Position numbers and translations under genes: made by a program. The notes under the pieces were generated by a model, which saw only the letters and a program-made list of their open reading frames with translations, did not search any database and was not told where the DNA came from. A stretch of DNA of 9,168 nucleotides. It comes from an uncultured Prevotella sp. (lineage in GTDB: Bacteria > Bacteroidota > Bacteroidia > Bacteroidales > Bacteroidaceae). Below are positions 1-7,256 of this stretch, one piece after another (within the stretch, counting starts at the first letter, position 1; the number at the start of each line of letters is the position of its first letter). The DNA lies in NCBI GenBank assembly GCA_900547085.1, contig URFI01000083.1, forward strand, positions 1 to 9,168. Reading direction: 5' to 3'.

Positions 1-100
1 TTATTGAAGCTATAGTTGTAACAGTACCAACAGTAAATAAAAGCAATACAACATAGTAATGGAGTGTTGATAAATTTAGTGAGCTTAATATAGTATTCAT
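1..100 (-). CDS. Partial ORF, hydrophobic N-terminus, runs off the left edge
   Basis: An ATG at 100-98 opens 33 codons without a stop up to the edge of the window. The translation begins MNTILSSLNLSTLHYY and continues VVLLLFTVGTVTTIASI, so a short polar N-terminus leads into a hydrophobic stretch from about residue 17 that looks like a first transmembrane helix or an uncleaved signal anchor. The start is preceded by an A-rich tract (GCACAAAGAAAAA), which fits Bacteroidota translation starts without a classical Shine-Dalgarno site. The rest of the gene is outside the window, so no family can be named. It could also be a chance open frame, since 33 codons are weak evidence in A/T-rich DNA. Confidence 0.45.
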   Translation of the reverse strand, partial: MNTILSSLNLSTLHYYVVLLLFTVGTVTTIASI

Positions 101-425
101 TTTTTCTTTGTGCTTTAGTTGTTTAGGCTAATTCCGCTTCTTTGAGAACTCTATTTTTGGTTCTATGCTCCTGATTCGTTGCACTTGATGGTTACATAAG
201 GCTGGCGAAACTAATAGCAAGGAATATCCTTCTCTATTGTCAAGTGCGTCTGCAATGCCGGTCACAGAATGTTGTCCTGCGCTAGGGTGATGGACAACTA
301 ACCTAATGTAACATTATTCGGCTGTAGTAACTTGATATCTTTGCTGCTGTCTTTTTCTGTCATAGGGATAAAGTTTGATTTCTGCAATAAAGATATGAAA
401 CAGAAGTGATACAGGAAGAAAAATA
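101..425. other. 325-bp stretch without a convincing gene
   Basis: No ORF here has both a good start and recognisable similarity. On the minus strand one frame stays open from 313 down to a TAG at 128-130. It reads like protein (it includes GIADALDNREGYSLLLVSPA) but has no ATG. Upstream, the same frame is interrupted by a TAA at 314-316 and then continues into an A/T-rich open stretch reaching 517. This could be a decayed coding fragment or a repeated non-coding sequence. A small hairpin at 271-298 is listed separately. No tRNA, rRNA or CRISPR structure was seen. Confidence 0.5.
271..298. repeat. 7-bp inverted repeat with 14-nt loop
   Basis: GTTGTCC at 271-277 is exactly complementary to GGACAAC at 292-298. 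No T-run follows on either strand, so it is not a convincing intrinsic terminator. It lies inside the gene-poor left region and may be chance or part of a structured repeat. Confidence 0.35.
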
Positions 426-770
426 TCATGTTTTATTATAATCTTTATCCATTTTATTACTTTTTCCTCTCGTGCATAATGTGCAGACGGAACGAAATGG
501 TGAAGAACAAAAGGCAAACTTGGGGGCGAAGAGCCAACTTTTATGGCGAGTTCCTTCGTTTTGAACTATTCGGAATTTCCGAATAGTTGCCTCTTCCGAT
601 AGCTCTCCCCTGTTGAAGATGCTTCTTAGATGTTCGTTGATGGAACTCACGCTCACGTTGAATAACTCTGCCATGCGTTTTTGAGTAAGCCAAAAAGTCC
701 CATCTTCGTAGCGTACTTGAATGCATACGTCGCCACTGTCGTTCGTGTATAATATCAGGTTGCTCTCCAT
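426..770 (-). pseudogene. rhuM: Truncated RhuM-family protein (N-terminal winged-helix fragment)
   Basis: The first 75 or so of 114 codons match the N-terminus of RhuM-family (virulence protein, COG3943-type) proteins. They show the MESNLILYTNDSG opening, a beta strand (VCIQVRYEDGTFWLTQ), a helix-turn-helix segment (MAELFNVSVSSINEHL, residues 33-48) and the family's IRKFR motif at residues 63-67. Intact family members are usually about 300 residues and continue into a YNLD..ISVGYRV segment. Here that segment is absent: after residue 75 (near position 546) the frame changes to a Cys/Lys-rich tail without family resemblance and stops at 426. The start is 27 bp after the DUF4923 stop codon. The exact biochemical role of RhuM is not established; full-length members often sit in or near restriction-modification and mobile regions. 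I read this as a decayed remnant. A functional short DNA-binding protein is possible but less likely. Confidence 0.75.
564..588. repeat. 25-nt palindrome (12-bp arms, 1-nt spacer)
   Basis: AACTATTCGGAA at 564-575 and TTCCGAATAGTT at 577-588 are exact reverse complements separated by one T. The palindrome encodes the conserved TIRKFRIV stretch of the RhuM fragment, so part of the symmetry comes from codons for RKF. The perfect match over 12 bp also depends on codon choice. It lies about 18 bp upstream (in gene direction) of the point where RhuM similarity ends. It could be a protein-binding site, a hairpin linked to the rearrangement, or coincidence. Confidence 0.7.
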
Positions 771-797
771 GATTGATTTATTATCGCCTTGGTCTAC

Positions 798-1445
798 CTA
801 CTTTCCCATTTCAAATCCCATGCGGATGCCATCGTAATTTTTGCTGATCTTGCCGATGGTTTCCAGCTTGCTGTCACCACTGATGCTCGCGATGGCCTGA
901 AACAGGGTGAGCAGTTTTTTCGATTCCAAAAGAAAGCTCATGCCTTTTGGCGTGCGCTTGACATAACACGGAAAAGTGATTAGGAACGTCTGCAAATCCA
1001 GTTTGCATTCGTCTGGGTGGTAAGTGTACGAGCCTTGAAAGGTCTTGCCAGCCAACTGAATGGTGAAGGTCTTGTCCTTGTTTAATTGAAGTGTGGTGTT
1101 TCTTGCATTGAATCCAACGCTTTGGTATGGTGCTTTCAGCTTCTCCTTGGCTTGTGTGGCCGCCACTTCGCCTCCTGCTTTCGCCAAAGCGTTCTTACTG
1201 GTGAACGCTACACCCGGTTGCGTGTAGTGCCACGAGCCATAAAGCTGGGCCTCGGTTGGCTTGTCCAGACCAATAACGCTGTTGAAAGCGTTGCCCAAGG
1301 CATCGCCGTTGGTCATGGCACTGAATATTTGGCCAAACGTGCTTGTTTCTTTCTTTCCAGCCTGTGTGGTATCTGTTTGCAAGCTGCCACAGCTCATCAG
1401 TGCCGCACAAGATAGGGCGGCACATGTCATATAAATGGTTTTCAT
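798..1445 (-). CDS. DUF4923 family lipoprotein
   Basis: This 215-residue protein starts with a lipoprotein signal peptide (MKTIYMTCAALSCAALMSC) whose lipobox LMSC puts the acylated cysteine at residue 19. The mature part has a short Gly/Ser/Thr-rich linker and then the features I associate with DUF4923, a Bacteroidota family of unknown function. These are an LYGSWHYTQPGVAF motif near residues 68-81, a central Lys/Ala-rich helix (about 84-104), and beta strands (TTLQLNKDKTFTIQL, QGSYTYH, LDLQTFLITFPCYVK) that suggest a small lipocalin-like barrel. No catalytic motif is visible. The start codon is only 5 bp after the stop of the Bax inhibitor-1 homologue, so the two are almost certainly co-transcribed and translationally coupled. 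It probably sits in the periplasm, anchored to a membrane. Family assignment is from memory of the motif; function is unknown. Confidence 0.85.
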   Translation of the reverse strand: MKTIYMTCAALSCAALMSCGSLQTDTTQAGKKETSTFGQIFSAMTNGDALGNAFNSVIGLDKPTEAQLYGSWHYTQPGVAFTSKNALAKAGGEVAATQAKEKLKAPYQSVGFNARNTTLQLNKDKTFTIQLAGKTFQGSYTYHPDECKLDLQTFLITFPCYVKRTPKGMSFLLESKKLLTLFQAIASISGDSKLETIGKISKNYDGIRMGFEMGK

Positions 1446-1450
1446 TGTCT

Positions 1451-2167
1451 TTACTCTCTCCTTCCGAATATCCGCAGCAAATACAAGAACAGGTTGATGA
1501 AGTCGAGGTACAGTGACAGCGCACCCAATAGGGCCACCTTTTGCGCACCTTCGCCCATGTCTGTCTGCATGGCCAACATCTGTTTAATCTTCTGCGTGTC
1601 GTATGCGGTAAGTCCTACGAAAATCAATACGCCTGCATAACTGAGGATTAAGTCGAAGCCACTGCTCTTAACCAAGAATACGTTGACCAGGGTAGCGATA
1701 ATCAGTCCGATGAGGGCCATCAAGAGAAGTTTGCCCCACGATGATAAATCGCGCTTGGTAAAATAGCCGTATGCTGCCATCACTCCAAAGGTGCCGGCCG
1801 TGATGAAGAACACGTTGGCGATGGAGGACATGGTGTACACGGCGAATATCAGCGAAAACGTGGCACCGTTGAGAACCGAATAGAGCACAAAGAGCAGTGT
1901 GGCTGTCGTGAGGGACAGTCTGTTGATGGCTGCCGATATGGCGATGACGATAGCCAGTTCGGCTATGATGAGGCCCCACATGATGGCTGGAGTCTGAATG
2001 ATGGTCATCATCAAGCCAGGTGATGAAGCCACGCCATAGGCCGTTATGCCGGTGAGAACCAGCGCCAAGGTCATCCAAACATATACTTTTCGCATGAGAG
2101 CTGGGAAGACCAGTGACCACGAACCCTCCTGCTCTCTAATCAATCTGTCTAATTCATTTACTTCCAT
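1451..2167 (-). CDS. Bax inhibitor-1/YccA family integral membrane protein
   Basis: This 238-residue protein has seven hydrophobic segments (roughly residues 30-50, 58-80, 88-111, 116-135, 145-166, 172-190 and 211-234) and the UPF0005/BI-1 layout. The signature region is VLNGATFSLIFAVYTMSSIANVFFITAGTFG (given here by its ends: V98 to G128). Other family features are the TAYDTQKIK loop with Asp190 and a last helix with LYLDFINLFLYLLRIFG (Asp222). Conserved acidic residues in the last helices form the pH and calcium gate in the Bacillus homologue YetJ; whether Asp190 and Asp222 are equivalent here is inference. Bacterial members are inner-membrane proteins linked to calcium leak or to FtsH-associated quality control (YccA in E. 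coli). It is first in a two-gene unit with the DUF4923 lipoprotein. Length and start are normal for the family. Confidence 0.92.
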   Translation of the reverse strand: MEVNELDRLIREQEGSWSLVFPALMRKVYVWMTLALVLTGITAYGVASSPGLMMTIIQTPAIMWGLIIAELAIVIAISAAINRLSLTTATLLFVLYSVLNGATFSLIFAVYTMSSIANVFFITAGTFGVMAAYGYFTKRDLSSWGKLLLMALIGLIIATLVNVFLVKSSGFDLILSYAGVLIFVGLTAYDTQKIKQMLAMQTDMGEGAQKVALLGALSLYLDFINLFLYLLRIFGRRE

Positions 2168-2218
2168 AAGTCTTTTTTATTATTAATGTTGCTAAGTTAT
2201 AATATTTTTGATAAACTC

Positions 2219-2228
2219 GCAAATACTA
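2219..2228 (-). promoter_or_regulatory. Weak candidate -7 element for the BI-1/DUF4923 unit
   Basis: The 124-bp gap 2168-2291 is A/T rich and is the natural place for the promoter of the two-gene unit. The minus strand has TAGTATTTGC at 2228-2219. This resembles the Bacteroides -7 box TAnnTTTG but with one extra base between TA and TTTG. The nearest upstream TTTG (2261-2258) is about 29 nt away, longer than the usual 19-21 spacing. A sigma70-like alternative (TTTGCG, 16 nt, TATAAC, from about 2224 to 2197) also exists. The position is plausible, but the exact element is not secure. Confidence 0.25.
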
Positions 2229-2291
2229 TGCCTTTTTTCATAAAAAAAAGAATACAGCAAACGATTTGTATAGATTGTTGAGAATCCTTTG

Positions 2292-4679
2292 TCATTCATG
2301 CATGAGCCTGTATACTGGAATAGTGTGGTTCGAATCAATTTTCACAACGCCAAAATTAATAAAACCGCAAGCTGATTCGGGTTCTAACATGGTTACAATA
2401 AGATTACCTAAAGATTGTCTTGTTGATACAAGAAAAGCACCGCGTGGAAATGTTACAACCGTCGGGTGTGTGTCTGCAACAACTTTTGTTGGATGAATAT
2501 TTTCCCAGCGTGTACCACGCTGTAAAGATTTTAATTCATATTGCTCTACTTTCAGTAAACTGTCCTTGCTCAGTCGTTGGGTATGAACACCCCATGCGTT
2601 CAAAATCTCAATGGCCTTGCTACAGGACGGCATGAGTAAATAAGCCTCAGGCCGATTTCGTGTGATTTCAGGTGTGGGTTGTAAAGCGTCACGTACAGGG
2701 AACGTGTAGCTAACACAACGACCTGTTTCAAGGTCTCGATAATTGTAAGCTCTTTGAGTCATGGCAGTACTGAATGATGGTACAACAGGTTCACTTGTTA
2801 AATAATTATGATTTTTAGCTTGTGCTGTTGTTTGCTTTACACTATTTTTGTGTTCGGCAGTTGTATGAAGTATGCTTTTTGCAATCGTTAGCCCTATATC
2901 TGCCCTTTTATCGATTAATTTTGTTCCGTATCCAATTCCTTTTATTTCTGCGAAAAAGGAAAATGCCCCGGCAAGACTGTTCCAGGTAGAGCTTGATTGT
3001 GGATTTTTCGCATCTTTGTAGGCCACCAGTTGATTATTTTCGAGATGAGGTGTGAAATACTTATCAAACGAATAGCCTCGCTCCGCCAATGCGTTTTCCA
3101 ATCGGGGTTGATATAATCGTTGTTGGAATAGCTTCATGCCCTCATCAGCATTGGGGTGGGCACCATCCATGAGGAGCACATCATAATCAAGTTCCAGCTT
3201 TTTGCCAAAATATGAGTCGGTTTCTTTGCGACGGGGCCTAAACTCATGTATATCGAGTGTAACATCTGGCCTAAACTCAAAATATGCTTGTTTCAAAATG
3301 CAAGTTACAGGATCAGCCATTTTGGTCATGTCCCTGTTTAGATCGAGACCTGTTCCAGATTTCCTCTCCATTTTGTCATAGCCGTCTGGATTAGCGATAG
3401 GAACTAATGCTAAGCGAATTTTATAGAGTAGCTGTTTCCCTTCATCAGTTGATAATAAATATTCAGCAAGCCTACACGATGATTGCACAGGGGCTGGTTC
3501 GTTACCATGTAATCCACTTTGTATCCAGACCTTGGCTGCATTCATTGCTGTGGGTGAAGATAGTATATATTCGTTAATAGGTCTGCCTCCAGGAGATATA
3601 CCAATGGTTTTCATTTTTATCCACTGTGGGTTGTCTTTTGCTAGATGTTCAAAACTTTGATAAATTTGCAAGCTGTTTGGGATGTCGTTCTTTCCTCTTC
3701 TGGTATGAGTTGTACTGTTAGGTTTATATGAATCTAACAATAAGTTTACTGCTGCCATTCCCATTTTCACTGATTCGTGTCCTACATTCGCAACCGTGAT
3801 CTGGCGCCAGCGAAACTCCCAACCATTTCGAATAGCCATCTGTTTACAGAACTCATAGAAATGCAATCCTCGCTCAAGTCGGTTACGACCTTGTTTGTCG
3901 GCCTGTTTTGTGGTGCGGAGAAAAGATTCTCTTAGCGTGTCACCGCTGGCAGTTTGTATGACGATATCTTTGGCAAAGTATTTTTGTATGTTCTCATTGT
4001 TTATATAATTGATGTCGGCTGTCCCATATGGAAACTTAATAGTTGAATCAGGGAAAGTGTACCAACCTGGACTACCAACTACAGCACGAGAAACGTAAGG
4101 ACTGTCATGAAATATCATGTAACGCTGCACGAATTGTCCACCAGCAGAATGTCCATACATCCGGAAATCATTACGCACAGAGCCTATCTTGCGTTTAAAG
4201 GTTTCAAATATGTGGTCAATAAGGCACGCAGTTGTTTTGTCACGAGGTGTGAGTTGCGAGTGGCTCGCATCATTCATGATGCCAGTTTCTTGATAGAGAT
4301 AGGTTGGGAATTTATTAGAATCAAACTGTGGAATCACCACGATAAAACCTTTGCGTTCGGCCTGAATGCTCCAGGCATCTAATAAATAGGTGTAGTTTCT
4401 GTCATTACCTTGAAATATAAAAATGATTGGCATCTTAGAGATATCGCCTTTCATGGGAAGGTAATAATGGACGTCTACAGGACGAGAGGCAAATGGCTTA
4501 AACTTTGTAAACTTGAAAACCCCTTCACCACGTTTCGCATGGTTCTCATTGTCTTTTTCTGGGATGACAGGCATCCTTACAATACCGTCATCATTTTTGC
4601 TGCAAGCCTCCATAACTATTGATAAAAGAAGCAAAAAGCCAAGAATACTTGCTATTTTGAAAACTCTTTTTTGATTCAT
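2292..4679 (-). CDS. Lipoprotein with alpha/beta-hydrolase and M14 zinc-carboxypeptidase domains
   Basis: I start at the ATG at 4679, which gives a normal signal peptide (MNQKRVFKIASILGFLLLL) and a lipoprotein cysteine at residue 26. An ATG 15 bp upstream (4694) is the alternative and would make 800 residues. The cysteine is followed by SKNDDG, an acidic stretch like the Bacteroidota lipoprotein export signal, so surface exposure is likely.

Residues about 55-320 form an alpha/beta-hydrolase of the PHB-depolymerase/esterase type. The nucleophile elbow is GHSAGG (Ser178), the probable acid is Asp247 (ASGDTL), a QGRNRLERG segment follows, and the probable base is His301 (VGHES).

Residues about 340-610 form an M14 peptidase. 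Zinc ligands are His391 and Glu394 (GLHGNEPAP) and His478 (LDIHE), the substrate arginine is Arg449 (DLNRD), and the catalytic glutamate is Glu578 (FFAEIKGIG). NPDGYD is also present.

A C-terminal module (about 640-795) ends in LEPES and PVYRL. All catalytic residues are intact. It is last in the susD-side gene group, about 40 bp after the IadA homologue. Confidence 0.88.
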   Translation of the reverse strand: MNQKRVFKIASILGFLLLLSIVMEACSKNDDGIVRMPVIPEKDNENHAKRGEGVFKFTKFKPFASRPVDVHYYLPMKGDISKMPIIFIFQGNDRNYTYLLDAWSIQAERKGFIVVIPQFDSNKFPTYLYQETGIMNDASHSQLTPRDKTTACLIDHIFETFKRKIGSVRNDFRMYGHSAGGQFVQRYMIFHDSPYVSRAVVGSPGWYTFPDSTIKFPYGTADINYINNENIQKYFAKDIVIQTASGDTLRESFLRTTKQADKQGRNRLERGLHFYEFCKQMAIRNGWEFRWRQITVANVGHESVKMGMAAVNLLLDSYKPNSTTHTRRGKNDIPNSLQIYQSFEHLAKDNPQWIKMKTIGISPGGRPINEYILSSPTAMNAAKVWIQSGLHGNEPAPVQSSCRLAEYLLSTDEGKQLLYKIRLALVPIANPDGYDKMERKSGTGLDLNRDMTKMADPVTCILKQAYFEFRPDVTLDIHEFRPRRKETDSYFGKKLELDYDVLLMDGAHPNADEGMKLFQQRLYQPRLENALAERGYSFDKYFTPHLENNQLVAYKDAKNPQSSSTWNSLAGAFSFFAEIKGIGYGTKLIDKRADIGLTIAKSILHTTAEHKNSVKQTTAQAKNHNYLTSEPVVPSFSTAMTQRAYNYRDLETGRCVSYTFPVRDALQPTPEITRNRPEAYLLMPSCSKAIEILNAWGVHTQRLSKDSLLKVEQYELKSLQRGTRWENIHPTKVVADTHPTVVTFPRGAFLVSTRQSLGNLIVTMLEPESACGFINFGVVKIDSNHTIPVYRLMHE

Positions 4680-4719
4680 ATTATAACATTGCATTTCGTT
4701 GTGTTATATTGGTCCTTTT

Positions 4720-5868
4720 TTATTCGTATCTTCCTTTTCCGATAATTATACCCTTGTCCATCATCAAACGACCGCGGGCAAATACTTCTGTCAGTTTGAA
4801 ATTATCATCGAGCACGCATAAGTCGGCATCGTAACCCGGGCATACCTGTCCTTTTTGCGTTAATTGCATGTGCTGAACAGGGTTTTTCGTAAGTGGCAGC
4901 AGTGCTTGCTCTAGGGGTAGACCACATTCTTGAACCAGCGCCACAACCTCTTTTAAGTTTAGGTCCATTGGTGCCGGTCGATAGGTTACTTCTCCAGAAA
5001 CTGGATTTACACGTCTAACTCCTCCATGACCATCACTAGAGAAGCTGATATTCGATAGATTGACTCCACGTTGAAGAGCTTCCATAATACACAGATGGGG
5101 TTGCTGAAAGCGTGTACCACCAGTTGAGAAATCAATATAGCCGCCCATTTTGGCAAACTCTATACTTTGCAAAAACAGTTGTTCTGTGCGAATCATGTGC
5201 GTAGGCGACATATATTTAATCAGTGTAGGATATTGATGAGCAATATCAATGAGAGGCCGAATCCCAGGTTCCAGGTTGCCCAGGTGAATATGAAGGAACC
5301 CACCTTTCCCGGAAGTAAATCCTCCTAAGCGAATCTGGTTGATGAGCCGAAGCAGTTCCTGTTCTGTAGGAAAGGAACAACGGTCGTCACTCATGGCTAT
5401 CTTGCATCCAATAATCTTATCTATATAAATCATATCTTCAGCCACAGAATTCATGAATGTTCGTGGAGGATATCCATAATAGCTTGTTAGCATATAAGCC
5501 GACAATCCTTCTTGATGCAGTGCTTTGACTTTGCAGTATAGAGTTGGCAGATCTTTAACAAAGCCATCAGTTCCCAATAAACCAACAACAGTGGTTGTGC
5601 CACAGCTAACGAGTTCACTTACTGTAACATCAGGAACCATTGAGGCATAGCCTTGCTGTCCTCCACCTCCTATAACGTGTACATGTCGATCGATAAATCC
5701 AGGAACAACCATCTTGCCTTCTGCATCCCATTCGTCATAAGGTACCCCTAATAGGGACAGATGCTTGTCGATGGAAACAATCTTCTCACCTGCAATCAGA
5801 ATGTCTTGAATACCTTTCTTTTCAGGAGAATAGAGATTTGCATGACGGATAATTTTTAGATATTCCAT
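4720..5868 (-). CDS. iadA: Isoaspartyl-dipeptidase (IadA) family metallo-amidohydrolase
   Basis: This is a 382-residue cytoplasmic protein without a signal peptide; E. coli IadA is about 390. The family hydrolyses beta-aspartyl dipeptides released from damaged proteins, or from cyanophycin, giving aspartate and an amino acid. The fold is an amidohydrolase TIM barrel with a binuclear metal site. Visible ligands are His62 and His64 (RHVHVIGGGG), Lys156, which is the carboxylated lysine (GCKIAMSDDR), His195 (LHIHLG), His224 (SPTH) and Asp279 (SSDGHG). Alignment to E. coli numbering is a constant offset of 6. It also keeps the equivalents of Tyr137 (Tyr131), Arg169 (Arg163) and Arg233 (Arg227). 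Two positions differ: Gln71 replaces Glu77 and Gly283 replaces Ser289, both near the substrate. Specificity may therefore differ, and iadA should be read as a family name. The gene starts 2 bp after the transporter stop codon, which indicates coupled expression. E. coli numbering is from memory. Confidence 0.88.
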   Translation of the reverse strand: MEYLKIIRHANLYSPEKKGIQDILIAGEKIVSIDKHLSLLGVPYDEWDAEGKMVVPGFIDRHVHVIGGGGQQGYASMVPDVTVSELVSCGTTTVVGLLGTDGFVKDLPTLYCKVKALHQEGLSAYMLTSYYGYPPRTFMNSVAEDMIYIDKIIGCKIAMSDDRCSFPTEQELLRLINQIRLGGFTSGKGGFLHIHLGNLEPGIRPLIDIAHQYPTLIKYMSPTHMIRTEQLFLQSIEFAKMGGYIDFSTGGTRFQQPHLCIMEALQRGVNLSNISFSSDGHGGVRRVNPVSGEVTYRPAPMDLNLKEVVALVQECGLPLEQALLPLTKNPVQHMQLTQKGQVCPGYDADLCVLDDNFKLTEVFARGRLMMDKGIIIGKGRYE

Positions 5869-5870
5869 AG

Positions 5871-7241
5871 TTAAAGTGTTATGATATGATAAGTAATGAG
5901 GAATGCCACACTAATAGACAAGGGCAGAATATTACGCTTGGCTAAATCTATTGGCGAAACATCTGCCACTCCGGCTATTGCGACTATAACTCCGGCAATA
6001 GGTGAAGCAGAGCGTCCCATGCTTGATGCCAGTTGAGTTGGTAGCACGATAGCGTAGGCAGGAATGCCCAATCGTGTAGCGATACCTGGCATTAGGGGAC
6101 CAAAAGAAAAGAAGGCCGCATTTCCACTGCCCATCAGAATTGCGGCTGAAAATATAATGAGAGTAAACACCAATACGATGGTTAAGGATGTAAAGCCTGC
6201 ACCAGAAGAAAGATTGATAAGGTTGTCGATGAAATGAAGTTGAATGAGACCTTTGGAAAAAATCTCAGAAGCCACGATTAGCGTAACAACCTTTGCAAAC
6301 ACATTTCCCATTCCCTTCCAAAACGCTGCAACAGCTTCGAATGTTTTACGAAGACTACGTACATAGATAAGATACACCACCATCGCAACGAAGAGTGAAA
6401 AGAACATGGCTGTTGTTGTGTTGAGCTTAACTGCAGGATGAATTAAACCTACAAAAGGAGAAAACACGACCAACAGCAAAAGTGGTAGGATAGGAAATAA
6501 TGCAAAGAAAGTAGGTGCTTGTGTCGCAATCGTTTCGACGGGTGATTTTTTTTCTGTTTGATTCTGTTTCCGACCTCGCCTATCGAACCAAATGTTCACA
6601 ACACCAAAAGTGATCATCACAACAACAAGCGTTGGGAGAACGAGAGAGAGTTGACGCGTTATAAAATATTCCACATTGTTAATCCCAATAAGTTCAGCTG
6701 CGAGAGCAGTATTTGCAGATCCTGGTCCTTGGTCGAAGATGGTTGTTGCAGCAATCATAGAAAGTGCTGTCATCTTGCTAACTCCCAGATTTACAAGGAT
6801 AGGATAGAAAGATGCTACCAGCAGCAGCCCTAACCCAGTGGCTGAAGGTGTAGTAATAAATAGTGCTTGTCCGATAGGGATTGTCAGGATAGCAGCCAGC
6901 ATAGGGAATCGCTTAAAGGCTGCCAGTGGCTTCATCGATATTCTTACTAACGCATGAGTAGCCTCTATGTGATTCATGAATGCGACATAGCCTCCAATAG
7001 TCATAATCATAAGGCCTGCGCGAGAGATGTTAGAAACGAAGGTCTCCTCTATTAATTTTATTAAATCGAACACCTGATTCCCTGTTGGTGAATGTAGAGC
7101 TACTGGCTCACGGCCAAAAAGCATTGCTACGACACACATGAGTAATCCTATAACAATGAGTGTGCCCTGTGGGTTCAAACGGCGATATAAGCCCACAGCT
7201 GCTACTGTCAAGAAAACGATGGAAATAAAGAAAAAAAACAT
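5871..7241 (-). CDS. dcuC: DcuC-family anaerobic C4-dicarboxylate transporter
   Basis: This 456-residue, very hydrophobic protein (E. coli DcuC is 461) has around 12 membrane segments and a central polar loop (about 219-241, FDRRGRKQNQTEKK). It matches DcuC along its length: MIMTIGGYVAFMNHI (78-92), ISMKPL (101-106), TPSATGLGLLLVASFYPILVN (131-151, described by its ends), QGPGSANTALAAE (171-183), MGSGNAAFFSFGPLMP (370-385) and SMGRSASPIAGVIVAIAGVADVSP (407-430, key residues SMGR and SP). The family exchanges or exports C4-dicarboxylates such as succinate, fumarate or aspartate across the inner membrane. Beside an isoaspartyl dipeptidase, a plausible job is aspartate handling or succinate export after aspartate is fermented through fumarate; that is inference. 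An amino-acid or peptide substrate cannot be excluded. The gene begins with eight T after the ATG and lies 15 bp after the T-run of a terminator-like hairpin. Confidence 0.88.
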   Translation of the reverse strand: MFFFFISIVFLTVAAVGLYRRLNPQGTLIVIGLLMCVVAMLFGREPVALHSPTGNQVFDLIKLIEETFVSNISRAGLMIMTIGGYVAFMNHIEATHALVRISMKPLAAFKRFPMLAAILTIPIGQALFITTPSATGLGLLLVASFYPILVNLGVSKMTALSMIAATTIFDQGPGSANTALAAELIGINNVEYFITRQLSLVLPTLVVVMITFGVVNIWFDRRGRKQNQTEKKSPVETIATQAPTFFALFPILPLLLLVVFSPFVGLIHPAVKLNTTTAMFFSLFVAMVVYLIYVRSLRKTFEAVAAFWKGMGNVFAKVVTLIVASEIFSKGLIQLHFIDNLINLSSGAGFTSLTIVLVFTLIIFSAAILMGSGNAAFFSFGPLMPGIATRLGIPAYAIVLPTQLASSMGRSASPIAGVIVAIAGVADVSPIDLAKRNILPLSISVAFLITYHIITL

Positions 7242-7256
7242 AGCTATCTATCAAGT

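Noticed and set aside
497..586. Plus-strand 29-codon ORF starting MVKNKRQTWGRRANF, antisense to the RhuM fragment and its tail.
   Set aside because: It is very short, overlaps the recognisable RhuM coding strand and ends inside the palindrome. There is no independent support for translation.
2232..2250. Possible terminator hairpin CTTTTTT/AAAAAAG after the esterase-M14 gene.
   Set aside because: The stem is almost all A-T with a 5-nt loop and no following T-run beyond the stem itself, so it is too weak to call a terminator.
4680..4694. Upstream ATG (4694) as the start of the esterase-M14 lipoprotein.
   Set aside because: It would add MQCYN before a signal peptide that already looks complete from MNQKRVFK. 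It is kept as an alternative rather than the chosen start.
7231..7241. Run of eight T right after the transporter ATG as a phase-variable switch.
   Set aside because: Eight bases is short for slippage control, the codons encode ordinary Phe residues of a hydrophobic N-terminus, and nothing else suggests phase variation.
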